Part shown: one piece after another, positions 1 through 8,534 of the stretch
How the letters are laid out: every line of letters starts with the position of its first letter
Numbering within the stretch: position 1 is the first letter of the stretch
Assembly: GCA_947476465.1 (NCBI GenBank)
Contig: CANJQN010000007.1
Location: forward strand, 78,141 to 142,140
From: Comamonadaceae bacterium
GTDB taxonomy: Bacteria > Pseudomonadota > Gammaproteobacteria > Burkholderiales > Burkholderiaceae_C
DNA length: 64,000 bases
Reading direction: 5' to 3'
Notes under the pieces: generated by a model
The model's database searches: none
Told to the model about the DNA's origin: nothing
The model's input: the letters and a program-made list of their open reading frames with translations, nothing else
Translations under genes and position numbers: made by a program

Positions 1-2
1 TG

Positions 3-1928
3 ATGTACGCGGTGATCGGCGTGTGGTGCCGCACCACCGATCCGGAGGAGTACTACGTCGCGGGCCGCCGCATTCCGGCCATGTACAACGGTATGGCGAC
101 GGCCGCCGACTGGATGAGCGCCGCATCGTTCATCAGCCTGGCGGGCGCCTTGTACCTGCAGGGGTTCTCGGGCACATCCGGATCGCCGGGCGGGCTGGCG
201 TACATCATGGGGTGGACGGGCGGCTTCTGCCTGGTCGCGCTTTTGGTGGCGCCCTACCTGCGGCGGCTCAAGCTGCATACGGTCCCCGACTATTTCCAGC
301 TGCGCTTCGGCGGGGCCTGGCCCCGCCGCCTGGCCGCCCTGGCCGCGGTGCTGTGCTCGTTCACCTATGTCGTCGCCCAGATCTACGGCATCGGCCTGAT
401 CGCCTCCCGGCTGACCGGCGTGCAGTTCGAGATCGGCGTGTTGCTCGGGCTGGGCGGTGTGCTTTTGTGCTCCTTTCTGGGTGGGATGCGCGCGATCACC
501 TGGACACAGGTCGCCCAGTACATCCTGCTGCTGACGGCCTTCGTCATTCCGGTGTCGTGGCTGGCGTACAAGCAGGTGGGCAACCCCCTGGCGCCACTGG
601 TCTATGGCGGGCAGCTGTCGCGCATTACCGCCCAGGAGCGCCTGCTGGAGGAGTCTCCCGCCGAGCGGCAGGTGATGGCGTTCTATCAACAGCGGGCCGC
701 GCAATACCGTGACAAGCTGCTCGACGTCGAGCGATCGCTGCGCGAAGAACGCGAGGCCGCGCGCGTGCGCATCCAGCAGCTCAAGGCCCGCAACGCGGAT
801 TCGGCCGAAATCGTCGCGGCCAGCCGCGAGCTCGCGGCGCTGCCGCGAGATGCCGCTGGCGCCCGCGAACTGTGGACCCGCATGGTCCACGAGAGCGAGG
901 AGCGGGCCCGTCCGCTCGGCGGCTTGCCGCCGCAGGCCCAGGCCTTCGCGGGCGACCCCGAGGGCACCCCCGAGGAGCGGCAGGCCTTCGACGTCAGCCG
1001 CCGCAACTTCCTGGCCCTGATGGTCTGCCTGATGCTCGGCACGGTGGGCTTGCCTCATCTGCTCACGCGCTTTTACACCACGCCTTCAGTGGGCCAGGCA
1101 CGCACCTCGGTGGCCTGGGCGCTGTTCTTCATCGGCTTGCTGTACGTCAGCGCGCCGGCGTTGGCGGTGATGGTCAAGTTCGAGGTGATGCAGCAGCTCA
1201 CCGGCTTGCGCTACGAATCATTGCCGGCCTGGATCGTGCAGTGGGCGCGGGTCGATCCGGGGCTGATCTCCGTGCGCGACGTCAACGGCGACGGACTGGT
1301 TCAGTTCGGCGAGATCCGGCTGGGCGTCGACATCATCATGCTGGCCACGCCCGAGATCGGGGGCTTGCCCTATGTGATCTCGGGGCTGGTGGCCGTCGGC
1401 GGACTGGCGGCGGCACTGTCCACCGCCGACGCGCTGCTGCTGACCATCAGCACGGCGCTGGTGCGCGACCTGTATTTCGAGGAGGTCTCGTCGCGGGCCA
1501 AGCCGGCCGAGCGGGTGATCCTGGCCAAGTTCGCGTTGCTGGGGGTGGCCGTCGTTGCCGCGACGGTTGCCATGCTCAAGCCGGCCGAGATCCTGCCGCT
1601 GGTCGGCGCCTCGTTTTCGCTGGCCGCCTCGGCGTTCGTGCCGGCGATGCTGTTGGGCATCTTCTGGTCTGGCGCCACCCGTGCCGGCGCGGTCGCCGGC
1701 ATGGTATCCGGGATGAGCGTTACCTTGTACTACCTTCTGGCCAACGCGCCATGGCTGCGCGCCTGGCTGCGGCTCGCGCCGGAATCGCGCCTGTGGTGGG
1801 ACATCATGCCCAGTGCCGGCGGCGTCTTCGGCGTCGCGGCAGGCGTCACCGCCACTGTGCTCGTGAGCCTGGTGACCCGTGCGGGCACCCGTGCGCGTGG
1901 GGGCGACGGCGGCGCCGACCTGTTTTAG
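3..1928 (+). CDS. Sodium/solute symporter (SSS family, ActP/VC_2705-like), 5'-truncated
   Basis: Membrane symporter of the sodium:solute symporter family, closest in character to the acetate-permease-like branch; it would import a small organic acid with Na+. The reading frame is open to the window edge. Family members have one to two helices before the 'EYYVAGRRIPAMYNGMA' segment, so the true start is upstream and 641 residues are visible. Many hydrophobic helices are evident (for example around residues 45-85, 105-160, 335-400 and 450-620). A charged, probably coiled-coil insert occupies about residues 208-325, between helices. At residues 426-437 the segment DVNGDGLVQFGE fits a canonical EF-hand calcium loop. 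Substrate is not determinable from sequence. The stop overlaps the convergent gene downstream by 4 bases. Confidence 0.85.
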   Translation: MYAVIGVWCRTTDPEEYYVAGRRIPAMYNGMATAADWMSAASFISLAGALYLQGFSGTSGSPGGLAYIMGWTGGFCLVALLVAPYLRRLKLHTVPDYFQLRFGGAWPRRLAALAAVLCSFTYVVAQIYGIGLIASRLTGVQFEIGVLLGLGGVLLCSFLGGMRAITWTQVAQYILLLTAFVIPVSWLAYKQVGNPLAPLVYGGQLSRITAQERLLEESPAERQVMAFYQQRAAQYRDKLLDVERSLREEREAARVRIQQLKARNADSAEIVAASRELAALPRDAAGARELWTRMVHESEERARPLGGLPPQAQAFAGDPEGTPEERQAFDVSRRNFLALMVCLMLGTVGLPHLLTRFYTTPSVGQARTSVAWALFFIGLLYVSAPALAVMVKFEVMQQLTGLRYESLPAWIVQWARVDPGLISVRDVNGDGLVQFGEIRLGVDIIMLATPEIGGLPYVISGLVAVGGLAAALSTADALLLTISTALVRDLYFEEVSSRAKPAERVILAKFALLGVAVVAATVAMLKPAEILPLVGASFSLAASAFVPAMLLGIFWSGATRAGAVAGMVSGMSVTLYYLLANAPWLRAWLRLAPESRLWWDIMPSAGGVFGVAAGVTATVLVSLVTRAGTRARGGDGGADLF

Positions 1929-2329
1929 TCCTCGCTGATCACCCAGCGGTGTTCACACCGGCGGCACCGCACCTCGGTTTGCGCGGCCGCCTGGTCCTCG
2001 GCGATGACTTCGAGCCGGCCATAAGCCTTGCACTCGCTGCAGGTCGCCTGATTGGCGACATACTCGGCTCGCATCAGCAGGTACAGGTAGCGGCGTATGG
2101 CCCACACGCCGATGACCGCGCAGAGCGCGGCCAACACCAGGTTCAGGGCCTTGCCGTCGGCCGACCCCATGGCCTCGAAGCTGGCCAAAGCGGCCACCAG
2201 GCTCAGCAAGGCCAGGACCATGTGCGCATGGCTACTGAGCAGTTCGCGCTCGTACCATTTGCGAAAACCGACACGCGCCACGCCCTGCGCGAGGCGGGCG
2301 TTCATCAGGTTGGTTGGCAGTCGGGCCAT
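1925..2329 (-). CDS. Small two-helix membrane protein with C-terminal zinc ribbon
   Basis: I do not recognise a named family. The 134-residue protein starts at the ATG ending at 2329. An upstream in-frame extension to 2485 would cross the rpsF promoter region and is rejected. Two hydrophobic segments lie at about residues 36-54 and 61-80. They are followed by a soluble tail with two CxxC pairs (97-100 and 122-125), a pattern typical of a structural zinc ribbon. It converges with the symporter gene. Probably an inner-membrane protein with a cytoplasmic metal-binding domain; function unknown. Confidence 0.7.
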   Translation of the reverse strand: MARLPTNLMNARLAQGVARVGFRKWYERELLSSHAHMVLALLSLVAALASFEAMGSADGKALNLVLAALCAVIGVWAIRRYLYLLMRAEYVANQATCSECKAYGRLEVIAEDQAAAQTEVRCRRCEHRWVISED

Positions 2330-2421
2330 GCGATTCCAATGGGTTCGCCATAGTGCCACCGACGCGCCGCCAGTGAAAGTGCCCGGCCTTGTTCTTGAGG
2401 CTGAGCCGCCGGGCCTGCTGC

Positions 2422-2427
2422 TACAAT
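2422..2427 (+). promoter_or_regulatory. Candidate -10 element for the rpsF operon
   Basis: TACAAT lies about 60 bases before the rpsF start, in the divergent gap between the zinc-ribbon gene and rpsF. No good -35 hexamer sits at 16-18 bases. The call is by position and -10 match only. Confidence 0.35.
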
Positions 2428-2468
2428 ACTCGGCTTTGCCTTGCCACACCGGAGCGCAGCCGGGTGGC

Positions 2469-2477
2469 TTATCCACA
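2469..2477 (+). promoter_or_regulatory. DnaA-box-like 9-mer TTATCCACA
   Basis: The perfect high-affinity DnaA box sequence lies directly before the rpsF ribosome-binding site (AAGGAG at 2477-2482). The surrounding 14-mer GGCTTATCCACAAG (2466-2479) recurs exactly before dnaB. Whether DnaA binds here is inference. Confidence 0.4.
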
Positions 2478-2487
2478 AGGAGCATTC

Positions 2488-2853
2488 ATGCGACATTACG
2501 AGATCATCTTGCTGATCCACCCGGATCAGAGCGAACAGGTTCCGGCCATGCTGGAGCGCTACAAGGGCATGATCACCGCCGGCGGCGGCCAGATCCACCG
2601 TGTTGAAGACTGGGGCCGCCGTCAGCTGGCCTATCAGATCAACAAGCTGGGCAAGGCCCACTACCTGTGCGTCAACATCGAGGCCGACCAGGCCGTGATG
2701 AACGAGTTGGAGCATGCCTTTCGCTTCAACGACGCTGTCTTGCGCCACCTGACCGTGGTGCGCAAGAAGGCCGACACCGGCCCATCTTCCATGATGCGGA
2801 CCGTCGAGCGCGAAGAAGCGCGCAAGGCCCAGCAGGCGGAGTTCCAGGGCTAA
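2488..2853 (+). CDS. rpsF: 30S ribosomal protein S6
   Basis: S6 binds S18 in the platform of the 30S subunit. The 121-residue product begins [18 protein letters not shown] and contains the [14 protein letters not shown] stretch typical of bacterial S6. The start at 2488 follows AAGGAG by 5 bases; the open frame extends further upstream but into the promoter. It is first in the order rpsF-priB-rpsR-rplI-dnaB, the classic arrangement in beta- and gammaproteobacteria. Confidence 0.97.
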   Translation: MRHYEIILLIHPDQSEQVPAMLERYKGMITAGGGQIHRVEDWGRRQLAYQINKLGKAHYLCVNIEADQAVMNELEHAFRFNDAVLRHLTVVRKKADTGPSSMMRTVEREEARKAQQAEFQG

Positions 2854-2870
2854 GGAGCCTGCCCACGCGT

Positions 2871-3158
2871 GTGAACCAGCTTGTCCTGAGCGCCCGTATC
2901 GCGCAGGCCTTTGCCCTTCGATACACCCCCGCCGGACTGCCCGCCCTCGATCTGCGGCTCGAACACGAGTCCGAAGTCTCCGAGGCGGGCGGCACCCGGC
3001 AGGTGAAAGTGGCGATCAAGGCCGTGGCCTTCGGCACCGATGCCGAGACCCTGGCCAGGCAAGCGGTGGGAAGCCAGTGGCAATTTGCCGGCTTCCTGTC
3101 CACACCACGCAATGGCAAGCACCCGCAACTGCACATCCAACAGTTTCAGCAAGATTAA
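2871..3158 (+). CDS. priB: Primosomal replication protein N (PriB)
   Basis: PriB is a small dimeric OB-fold single-strand DNA-binding protein that works with PriA in replication restart. The product (95 residues, GTG start at 2871) shows the neisserial-type PriB core RYTPAGLPALDLRLEHES and a C-terminal HIQQF segment. Its position between rpsF and rpsR is diagnostic. The likely ribosome-binding site AAGGAG overlaps the rpsF stop and is rather far from the GTG (13 bases). This suggests weak initiation or coupling to rpsF translation. Confidence 0.9.
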   Translation: MNQLVLSARIAQAFALRYTPAGLPALDLRLEHESEVSEAGGTRQVKVAIKAVAFGTDAETLARQAVGSQWQFAGFLSTPRNGKHPQLHIQQFQQD

Positions 3159-3176
3159 ATTTTCAAGAGGTCCCTC

Positions 3177-3458
3177 ATGGCCACGTTCAAGAAATTCAAC
3201 AAGGACAAGCGTCCGAAGCGCAACACCCAGTCGCTGCTTTTCAAGCGCAAGCGCTTTTGCCGCTTCACCGTCGCCAACGTCGAAGAAATCGACTACAAGG
3301 ATGTCGACGTCCTGCGTGACTTCATCTCCGAAAACGGCAAGATCATCCCGGCGCGCCTGACCGGCACCCGCGCGATCTACCAGCGCCAGCTCAACACCGC
3401 CATCAAGCGCGCTCGCTTCCTGGCCCTGGTGCAGTACAGCGACCAGCACCGCATCTAA
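3177..3458 (+). CDS. rpsR: 30S ribosomal protein S18
   Basis: S18 pairs with S6 on the 30S platform. The 93-residue product starts [20 protein letters not shown] and has the family core [19 protein letters not shown] and [18 protein letters not shown] precedes the ATG. It lies 18 bases after priB and 12 before rplI, consistent with one transcript. Confidence 0.97.
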   Translation: MATFKKFNKDKRPKRNTQSLLFKRKRFCRFTVANVEEIDYKDVDVLRDFISENGKIIPARLTGTRAIYQRQLNTAIKRARFLALVQYSDQHRI

Positions 3459-3470
3459 GGAGCCGAAAAT

Positions 3471-3923
3471 ATGCAAGTCATTCTGCTCGACAAGGTCATC
3501 AACCTCGGCAACCTCGGTGAGATCGTCAAGGTCAAGGACGGCTACGCCCGCAACTTCCTGATCCCCACCGGCCGCGCCCGCCGCGCCACCGCCGCCAACA
3601 AGGCCGAGTTCGAAGCCAAGCGCGTCGAACTCGAAAAGACCGCTGCCGCCAAGCTGGCGCAATCCCAGGCCCAGGGCGAGAAGCTCGCCGGCACCGCCGT
3701 CAAGCTGACCCAGAAGGCCGGCGTCGATGGCCGCTTGTTCGGCTCGGTCACCAATCACGACATCAGCGAAGAACTGGTCAAGCTGGGTTTTCCGGTTGCC
3801 AAGTCGCAGGTGCGCATGCCCAACGGTCCGATCAAGACCGTCGGCGACAGCACCGTGAGCGTGGCCCTGCACACGGACGTGCTGGTCGAAATCACGGTCA
3901 CCGTCTACGGCGAATCCGCCTGA
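3471..3923 (+). CDS. rplI: 50S ribosomal protein L9
   Basis: L9 binds 23S rRNA at the base of the L1 stalk. The 150-residue product begins [21 protein letters not shown], the conserved N-terminal rRNA-binding domain. An alanine/lysine-rich linker helix and the C-terminal domain follow. Full length. A UUCG-loop terminator follows 50 bases after the stop and separates it from dnaB. Confidence 0.97.
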   Translation: MQVILLDKVINLGNLGEIVKVKDGYARNFLIPTGRARRATAANKAEFEAKRVELEKTAAAKLAQSQAQGEKLAGTAVKLTQKAGVDGRLFGSVTNHDISEELVKLGFPVAKSQVRMPNGPIKTVGDSTVSVALHTDVLVEITVTVYGESA

Positions 3924-3973
3924 CGCGCGCCTTCGGGTGCTCCCCACAAAGCCGCCTTCGGGCGTGCCCACCA

Positions 3974-4000
3974 AAGCCGCCTTCGGGCGGCTTGGTTTTT
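3974..4000 (+). terminator. Rho-independent terminator after rplI
   Basis: A perfect 8-bp stem (3974-3981 with 3986-3993) closed by a TTCG tetraloop is followed by GGTTTTT. A partial copy of the same motif lies just upstream at about 3948-3965. dnaB is therefore probably transcribed partly from its own promoter. Confidence 0.8.
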
Positions 4001-4039
4001 GCACAGGAAAAACACGCTTATCCGCCGTTTGGTCACGGC

Positions 4040-4048
4040 TTATCCACA
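4040..4048 (+). promoter_or_regulatory. DnaA-box-like 9-mer TTATCCACA before dnaB
   Basis: A perfect DnaA box lies 60 bases before the dnaB start, inside the 14-mer GGCTTATCCACAAG (4037-4050) that also occurs before rpsF. A degenerate match, TTATCCGCC, lies at 4018-4026. Regulation of dnaB by DnaA is inference. Confidence 0.4.
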
Positions 4049-4107
4049 AGTTTGTGCAATGACCAACAGCGCAGCCGGGCCTAACATGACCGGTTGTCGA
4101 GGAACCC

Positions 4108-5514
4108 ATGTCCGCAGTACTTACGCCCGTCGACGACGACTTTCCTCGTGACCGCGAGGTGGCGCAGCTTCGCGTGCCGCCGAACTCTTTCGAGGCCGAA
4201 TCCAGCGTGCTGGGCGGCCTGCTGCTGGACAACACCGCCTGGGACCGCATCGCGGATGCGCTGTCCGAGGCTGATTTCTACCGCTACGAGCACCGTCTGA
4301 TCTTCAAGGCCATCGCCGATTTGGTCAACGGCAGCAAGCCGGCCGATGTCATCACGGTCTACGAGCATCTGCAGAACCTGGGCAAGGCCGACGAGACTGG
4401 CGGGCTGAGTTACCTCAACAAGCTGGCCCAGTACGTGCCCAGCGCCGGCAACATCCGCCGGTACGCCGAGATCGTTCGCGAGCGCGCCATCTTGCGTAAA
4501 CTGATCAGCGCATCCGACGAGATCGCCACCGCCGCCTTCAACCCCCAGGGCAAGGCGGTGGACAAGATCCTTGATGAGGCCGAGCAGAAGATCTTCCACA
4601 TCGGCGAGGAAGGTTCGCGCAACAAGCAGGGCTTCTTGAACATGGGCACGCTGGTCGTCGAGTTGCTCGACCGGGTTCAGGAGATGGCGGACAACCCGTC
4701 CGACATCACCGGCATTCCGACCGGCTTCTACGACCTGGACCGCATGACCTCGGGCCTGCAGGCGGGCGACCTGATCATCGTGGCCGCGCGCCCCTCAATG
4801 GGTAAGACATCCCTGGCCATCAACATCGCCGAACATGTGGCTCTCAACGAGGAGCTGCCGGTGGCCGTGTTCTCGATGGAAATGGGCGCGTCGCAGCTGG
4901 CGGTTCGTATCGTCGGCTCGATCGGCCGCATCGACCAGACCCATCTGCGCACCGGCAAGCTCACCGACGAAGAGTGGCCGCGCCTGACCGAGGCCATCGA
5001 AAAGCTGCGCAATGTTTCGCTGCACATCGACGAGACGCCAGGTTTGACCGTGAGCGAGCTGCGCGCCAACGCCCGCCGGCTGGCCCGCCAATGCGGCGGC
5101 AAGCTGGGCTTGATCGTGGTCGACTACCTGCAGCTGATGAGTGTGTCCAGCAGCATGAACGACGAGAACCGCGCCACCGCGGTCGGCGAAATCTCCCGCG
5201 GGCTGAAGATGCTGGCCAAGGAACTGGGCTGCCCGGTCATGGCGCTGTCGCAGCTGTCACGCGGCGTCGAATCTCGCACCGACAAGCGGCCCCTGATGTC
5301 CGACCTGCGCGAATCAGGCGCCATCGAGCAGGACGCCGACGTGATCATGTTCATCTACCGCGACGACTACTACAACAAGGACTCGAAAGAGCCGGGTGTC
5401 GCCGAGGTCATCATCAGCAAGCAGCGTAACGGCCCCACCGGCACCGCCAAGCTGGCCTTCCTGAAGCCGCTGACCAAGTTTGAGTCGCTGGCGTCGGGCA
5501 GCGACAATTTCTAG
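4108..5514 (+). CDS. dnaB: Replicative DNA helicase
   Basis: DnaB is the hexameric 5'-3' helicase that unwinds DNA ahead of the replisome and recruits primase. The 468-residue product has the N-terminal domain (about 22-125), a linker helix and the RecA-like motor. Walker A ARPSMGKTS is at 227-235. Later motifs include LIVVDYLQLM and the LRESGAIEQDADVIMFIYR region. GAGGAA lies 4 bases before the ATG. It follows the rplI terminator and ends at a hairpin-rich gap converging on phoH. No intein is present. Confidence 0.97.
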   Translation: MSAVLTPVDDDFPRDREVAQLRVPPNSFEAESSVLGGLLLDNTAWDRIADALSEADFYRYEHRLIFKAIADLVNGSKPADVITVYEHLQNLGKADETGGLSYLNKLAQYVPSAGNIRRYAEIVRERAILRKLISASDEIATAAFNPQGKAVDKILDEAEQKIFHIGEEGSRNKQGFLNMGTLVVELLDRVQEMADNPSDITGIPTGFYDLDRMTSGLQAGDLIIVAARPSMGKTSLAINIAEHVALNEELPVAVFSMEMGASQLAVRIVGSIGRIDQTHLRTGKLTDEEWPRLTEAIEKLRNVSLHIDETPGLTVSELRANARRLARQCGGKLGLIVVDYLQLMSVSSSMNDENRATAVGEISRGLKMLAKELGCPVMALSQLSRGVESRTDKRPLMSDLRESGAIEQDADVIMFIYRDDYYNKDSKEPGVAEVIISKQRNGPTGTAKLAFLKPLTKFESLASGSDNF

Positions 5515-5536
5515 GTTCCTGGGACGTCGGCGAACT

Positions 5537-5609
5537 CTTTCTCCGGCTGCGCGCAGGCAGACACTTTCTCCGGCTGCGCGCGGGCAGGCTTTCTCCGGCC
5601 AAGCGCGCT
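5537..5609 (+). repeat. Three tandem ~26-bp repeats after dnaB
   Basis: CTTTCTCCGGCTGCGCGC recurs at 5537-5554 and 5564-5581. A third, degenerate copy (CTTTCTCCGG then AAGCGCGC) starts at 5589. The copies lie immediately downstream of the dnaB stop in non-coding DNA. Confidence 0.7.
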
Positions 5610-5613
5610 GCAC

Positions 5614-5697
5614 GGGTGGGGACGGCCGGCTCCTCCCGATGGTCCAGTGCGCTCCCGCGCACGGACCGACGGGTCCCTCCGCCGGCCGTCCCCACCC
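5614..5697. repeat. Perfect 17-bp inverted repeat with 50-base spacer
   Basis: 5614-5630 is exactly complementary to 5681-5697 (GGGTGGGGACGGCCGGC arms). A transcript from either strand could form a large stem. It lies between the convergent genes dnaB and phoH, where it could stop or stabilise both transcripts; there is no T-run. Confidence 0.75.
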
Positions 5698-5829
5698 GCG
5701 CCTCGCGCACACGCTCGTGAAGGTTTCACGCCGCAGGCGGGCGGGTCATTTTTCGTTCGAGACGGGCTTGCGCTGCAGCGGCCTGATTCGGCCGGCGCGA
5801 AGCCGTCCGCGCACCCACAGCGTCGCGTG

Positions 5830-5900
5830 CCAGGGGCGGGCACACGGAGGGTTCCCTTTAAAAACCCGAAGGGTTCAGGGGGGAGTGTGCCCGCCCCTGG
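5830..5900. repeat. Second large hairpin in the dnaB-phoH gap
   Basis: 5830-5845 (CCAGGGGCGGGCACAC) is exactly complementary to 5885-5900. The enclosed sequence holds smaller complementary GGGTTC/GAACCC-type pieces. I see no credible gene between 5515 and 5990; the open frames there have no family features. Confidence 0.7.
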
Positions 5901-5990
5901 TGCGCGGCGCGCTCTCACTCGGAGAAAGCATCGTCGGTGCCGCCCGACGCGCTCTTACTCGAGGACAGCAGCCCAGATGACGCCCGACGC

Positions 5991-7721
5991 TCAAAGCACC
6001 TCGGACGCAAAATCCGCCAGGCGCGAGCGCTCCCCCCGCGCCAGCGTGATGTGCCCGCTGTGCGGCCAGCCCTTGAACTTGTCCACCGCAAAGGTCAGCC
6101 CAGACGAGCCTTCGGTCAGGTAGGGTGTGTCGATCTGCGCCAGGTTGCCCATGCAGATGATCTTGGTCCCCGGGCCGGCCCGCGTGACCAGCGTCTTGAT
6201 CTGCTTGGGCGTCAAGTTTTGCGCCTCGTCGATGATCACGTACTTGTTCAGGAAGGTGCGCCCGCGCATGAAGTTCATGCTCTTGATCTTGATCCGGCTG
6301 CGGATGAGCTCGTTGGTCGCGGCCCGGCCCCATTCGCCCGCGCTCGTCTCGGTCTTGCCCAGCACTTCCAGGTTGTCGTCCAGCGCGCCCATCCACGGAC
6401 CCATCTTTTCTTCCTCGGTGCCGGGCAGAAAGCCGATATCTTCGCCCACGCTCACCGTCGCGCGGGTCATGATGATCTCGGTGTAGCGCCGGTCGTCCAG
6501 CACCTGGGTCAGGCCCGAGGCCAGGGCCATCAGCGTCTTGCCCGTGCCGGCTGTGCCGGTCAGGGTGACGAAGTCGACCTCCGGGTCCATCAACAGGTTC
6601 ATCGCGAAATTTTGCTCGCGATTGCGTGTGGTCACCCCCCACACCGCATTTTTCAGGTGGCCGTAGTCCTTGAGGGTCTTGAGCACGGCGGTCTTGCCGC
6701 GGATCTCGGTTACCCGGGCATACAGGCTGGGTTCGCCGGGCGCCTCGAAGTAAACGAACTGGTTGATCAGCAGCTGCGGCACGATCGGGCCGTTGATGCG
6801 ATAGAAGGTGTGCTGGCCGCTCTGCCAGCTCTCGACCGTCTTGCCGTGCTTGGCCCAGAAATCCGGCGGCAGCGCCAGACTGCCCGCGTAGAGCAGGTCC
6901 AGGTCGTCGATGGTCTTGTCGTTGCGGTAGTCCTCGGTGGCCAGGCCCAGCGCGCGGGCCTTGACCCGCATGTTGATGTCCTTGGACACCAGCACCACCT
7001 CACGGCCGGGGTGCTTGTCCCGCAGGTCCTGCACCACGCCCAGGATCTGGTTGTCGGCCTTGCCCTGCGGCAGATTCGGCGGCACCGGCTGGGCCAGCGC
7101 GTGGGTCTGGAAGAACAGGCTGCCGCCGGCTTCGGTGTGGCCCGTGGTGTCGAGCTTGAGTCCCTTGCCGATGTCGGCGCCGTTCTTGCCGGCCAATGCG
7201 TCCAGCGAGCGGCTGGCCTGGCGCGCATTGCGGGCCACCTCGGTCATGCCCTTCTTGTTCCCGTCGAGCTCTTCCAGCACGATCATCGGCAGGTAGATGT
7301 CGTGCTCCTCGAAGCGGAACAGGCACATCGGATCGTGCATCAGCACGTTGGTGTCCAGCACGAAGAATTTGGTCACGCCGGTGGTGCGGGCCTTGGGCTT
7401 GCGCGCGCGGCTTTCAACCACCGGGGCCGCGGCAGGCTTGCGGCGTGCAGCGCGATCAGGTGCGGCCGGCACTTCGGGCGCGACCGGGGCGTCTTCGATC
7501 ACGACGATATCGTCGTCCTCGTCGACGAAGCTCTCGGCAAGGGCATGCACGTCGGCGCCGCGCGAGTCAGCCTTGGGACGCGTGACTTCAGTGGGTGCAC
7601 CGCCAGACGTTTCCTGCGCCACCGATTTTCGAGCCGACTTGTGCGAAGGCCGCGCGGATACCTCGAAGGCATGCGGCGGGAGCAGGGCGGCGCGCTGGGT
7701 GGGTGCGGGTGGCAGGGGCAT
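5991..7721 (-). CDS. PIN-domain/PhoH-like ATPase
   Basis: A fusion of a PIN-type ribonuclease domain and a PhoH ATPase (PhoH2/YlaK type), expected to act in RNA degradation coupled to ATP-dependent unwinding. The PIN domain begins near residue 118 (FFVLDTNVLMHDP, first acidic residue in VLD) and runs to about 280. The P-loop GTAGTGKT lies at about 388-395 and the Walker B VIIDEAQN near 490. The N-terminal ~115 residues are low-complexity, rich in Ala/Pro/Arg. I start at the ATG ending at 7721, because the 54-base longer frame would begin inside the bcp terminator. 576 residues. Confidence 0.9.
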   Translation of the reverse strand: MPLPPAPTQRAALLPPHAFEVSARPSHKSARKSVAQETSGGAPTEVTRPKADSRGADVHALAESFVDEDDDIVVIEDAPVAPEVPAAPDRAARRKPAAAPVVESRARKPKARTTGVTKFFVLDTNVLMHDPMCLFRFEEHDIYLPMIVLEELDGNKKGMTEVARNARQASRSLDALAGKNGADIGKGLKLDTTGHTEAGGSLFFQTHALAQPVPPNLPQGKADNQILGVVQDLRDKHPGREVVLVSKDINMRVKARALGLATEDYRNDKTIDDLDLLYAGSLALPPDFWAKHGKTVESWQSGQHTFYRINGPIVPQLLINQFVYFEAPGEPSLYARVTEIRGKTAVLKTLKDYGHLKNAVWGVTTRNREQNFAMNLLMDPEVDFVTLTGTAGTGKTLMALASGLTQVLDDRRYTEIIMTRATVSVGEDIGFLPGTEEEKMGPWMGALDDNLEVLGKTETSAGEWGRAATNELIRSRIKIKSMNFMRGRTFLNKYVIIDEAQNLTPKQIKTLVTRAGPGTKIICMGNLAQIDTPYLTEGSSGLTFAVDKFKGWPHSGHITLARGERSRLADFASEVL

Positions 7722-7757
7722 AAAGAGTCGCGTTTCCTGTTGAGAAGAGCCAGAAAC

Positions 7758-7786
7758 AAAAAAGCCGCCGGACAAGCCAGGCGGCT
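7758..7786 (-). terminator. Rho-independent terminator after bcp
   Basis: On the minus strand a 7-bp stem (7780-7786 with 7763-7769) with a 10-base loop is followed by a run of six T. It ends bcp transcription and helps place the phoH start downstream of it. Confidence 0.75.
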
Positions 7787-7917
7787 GGGGGATCGCTTGC
7801 GGCGGTGACGCAGGGCGTCAGAGACAAGAGCATGAGGTCATTATGCATGCGCGTTGCAGCGCGGCAAGGACGGCCCCGTGGCTGTTGCGACCAAACGTCA
7901 GCGCCCGATGCAGCGCC

Positions 7918-8394
7918 TCAGGCCGCCTTCTTGAGCAGCTTCACGGCCTGCAGGACTTCGTCCACGTGGCCGGGCACTTTCAGGCCGCGCCACTCCTGCT
8001 TGAGGACGCCGTCGGCGCCGACCAGGAAGGTCGAGCGTTCAATGCCCTTGACCTTCTTGCCGTACATGATCTTGTTCTTGACCACGCCGAACATGTGGCA
8101 CATTTTTTCTTCAGTGTCGGCGATCAGTTCGAAGGGCAGCTCAAGCTTGGCCTTGAATTCGTCGTGCGACTTCATGTTGTCGCGCGAGACCCCAAACACC
8201 GAGGCGCCGGCCTTGACGAAGTCCTTGTACTTGTCCCGAAACTGCATGGCTTCGGTGGTACAGCCAGGGGTGTTGTCCTTGGGGTAGAAATAAAGCACCA
8301 TCACGTGACCGAGGTGCGTGGTGTTGGACACCTTGATGCCACCGGTGGCGTTCGATTCAAATTCGGGAATGAGCTTGTTGACAACGATCGCCAT
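7918..8394 (-). CDS. bcp: Thioredoxin-dependent peroxiredoxin BCP
   Basis: BCP-type peroxiredoxins reduce hydrogen and organic peroxides in the cytoplasm. The 158-residue product starts MAIVVNKLIPEFESNATGG and has the catalytic motif FYPKDNTPGCTTEAM with peroxidatic Cys45. Position 50, which in Escherichia coli BCP is the resolving cysteine, is methionine. The protein is thus probably a 1-Cys type or uses another thiol. Longer upstream starts are rejected because the family begins near this ATG. A terminator lies about 130 bases downstream. Confidence 0.93.
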   Translation of the reverse strand: MAIVVNKLIPEFESNATGGIKVSNTTHLGHVMVLYFYPKDNTPGCTTEAMQFRDKYKDFVKAGASVFGVSRDNMKSHDEFKAKLELPFELIADTEEKMCHMFGVVKNKIMYGKKVKGIERSTFLVGADGVLKQEWRGLKVPGHVDEVLQAVKLLKKAA

Positions 8395-8534
8395 GGATTG
8401 ATTTCTCGTGTGACAGGGGTTACTCGTTGCGGCACGGGGTGGGTATCCCGGCGAGAGCTTTGATTTTAACCGATTTACCCCCGGGGCTGGGACGGGCGAG
8501 CCACGGGCGTGCGCCCGGGTGTGGGAGCGGGCCG

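Noticed and set aside
2850..4250. 466-codon open frame on the minus strand across priB-rpsR-rplI
   Set aside because: It lies wholly antisense to four well-supported genes and has low-complexity Gly/Val/Asp composition; long antisense frames are expected in GC-rich DNA.
5480..5980. 166-codon frame after dnaB
   Set aside because: Overlaps the dnaB end and follows repeat sequence; Arg/Pro/Ala-rich with no domain.
5937..7808. 623-codon plus-strand frame opposite phoH
   Set aside because: Antisense shadow; the PIN-PhoH protein on the other strand has complete domain motifs.
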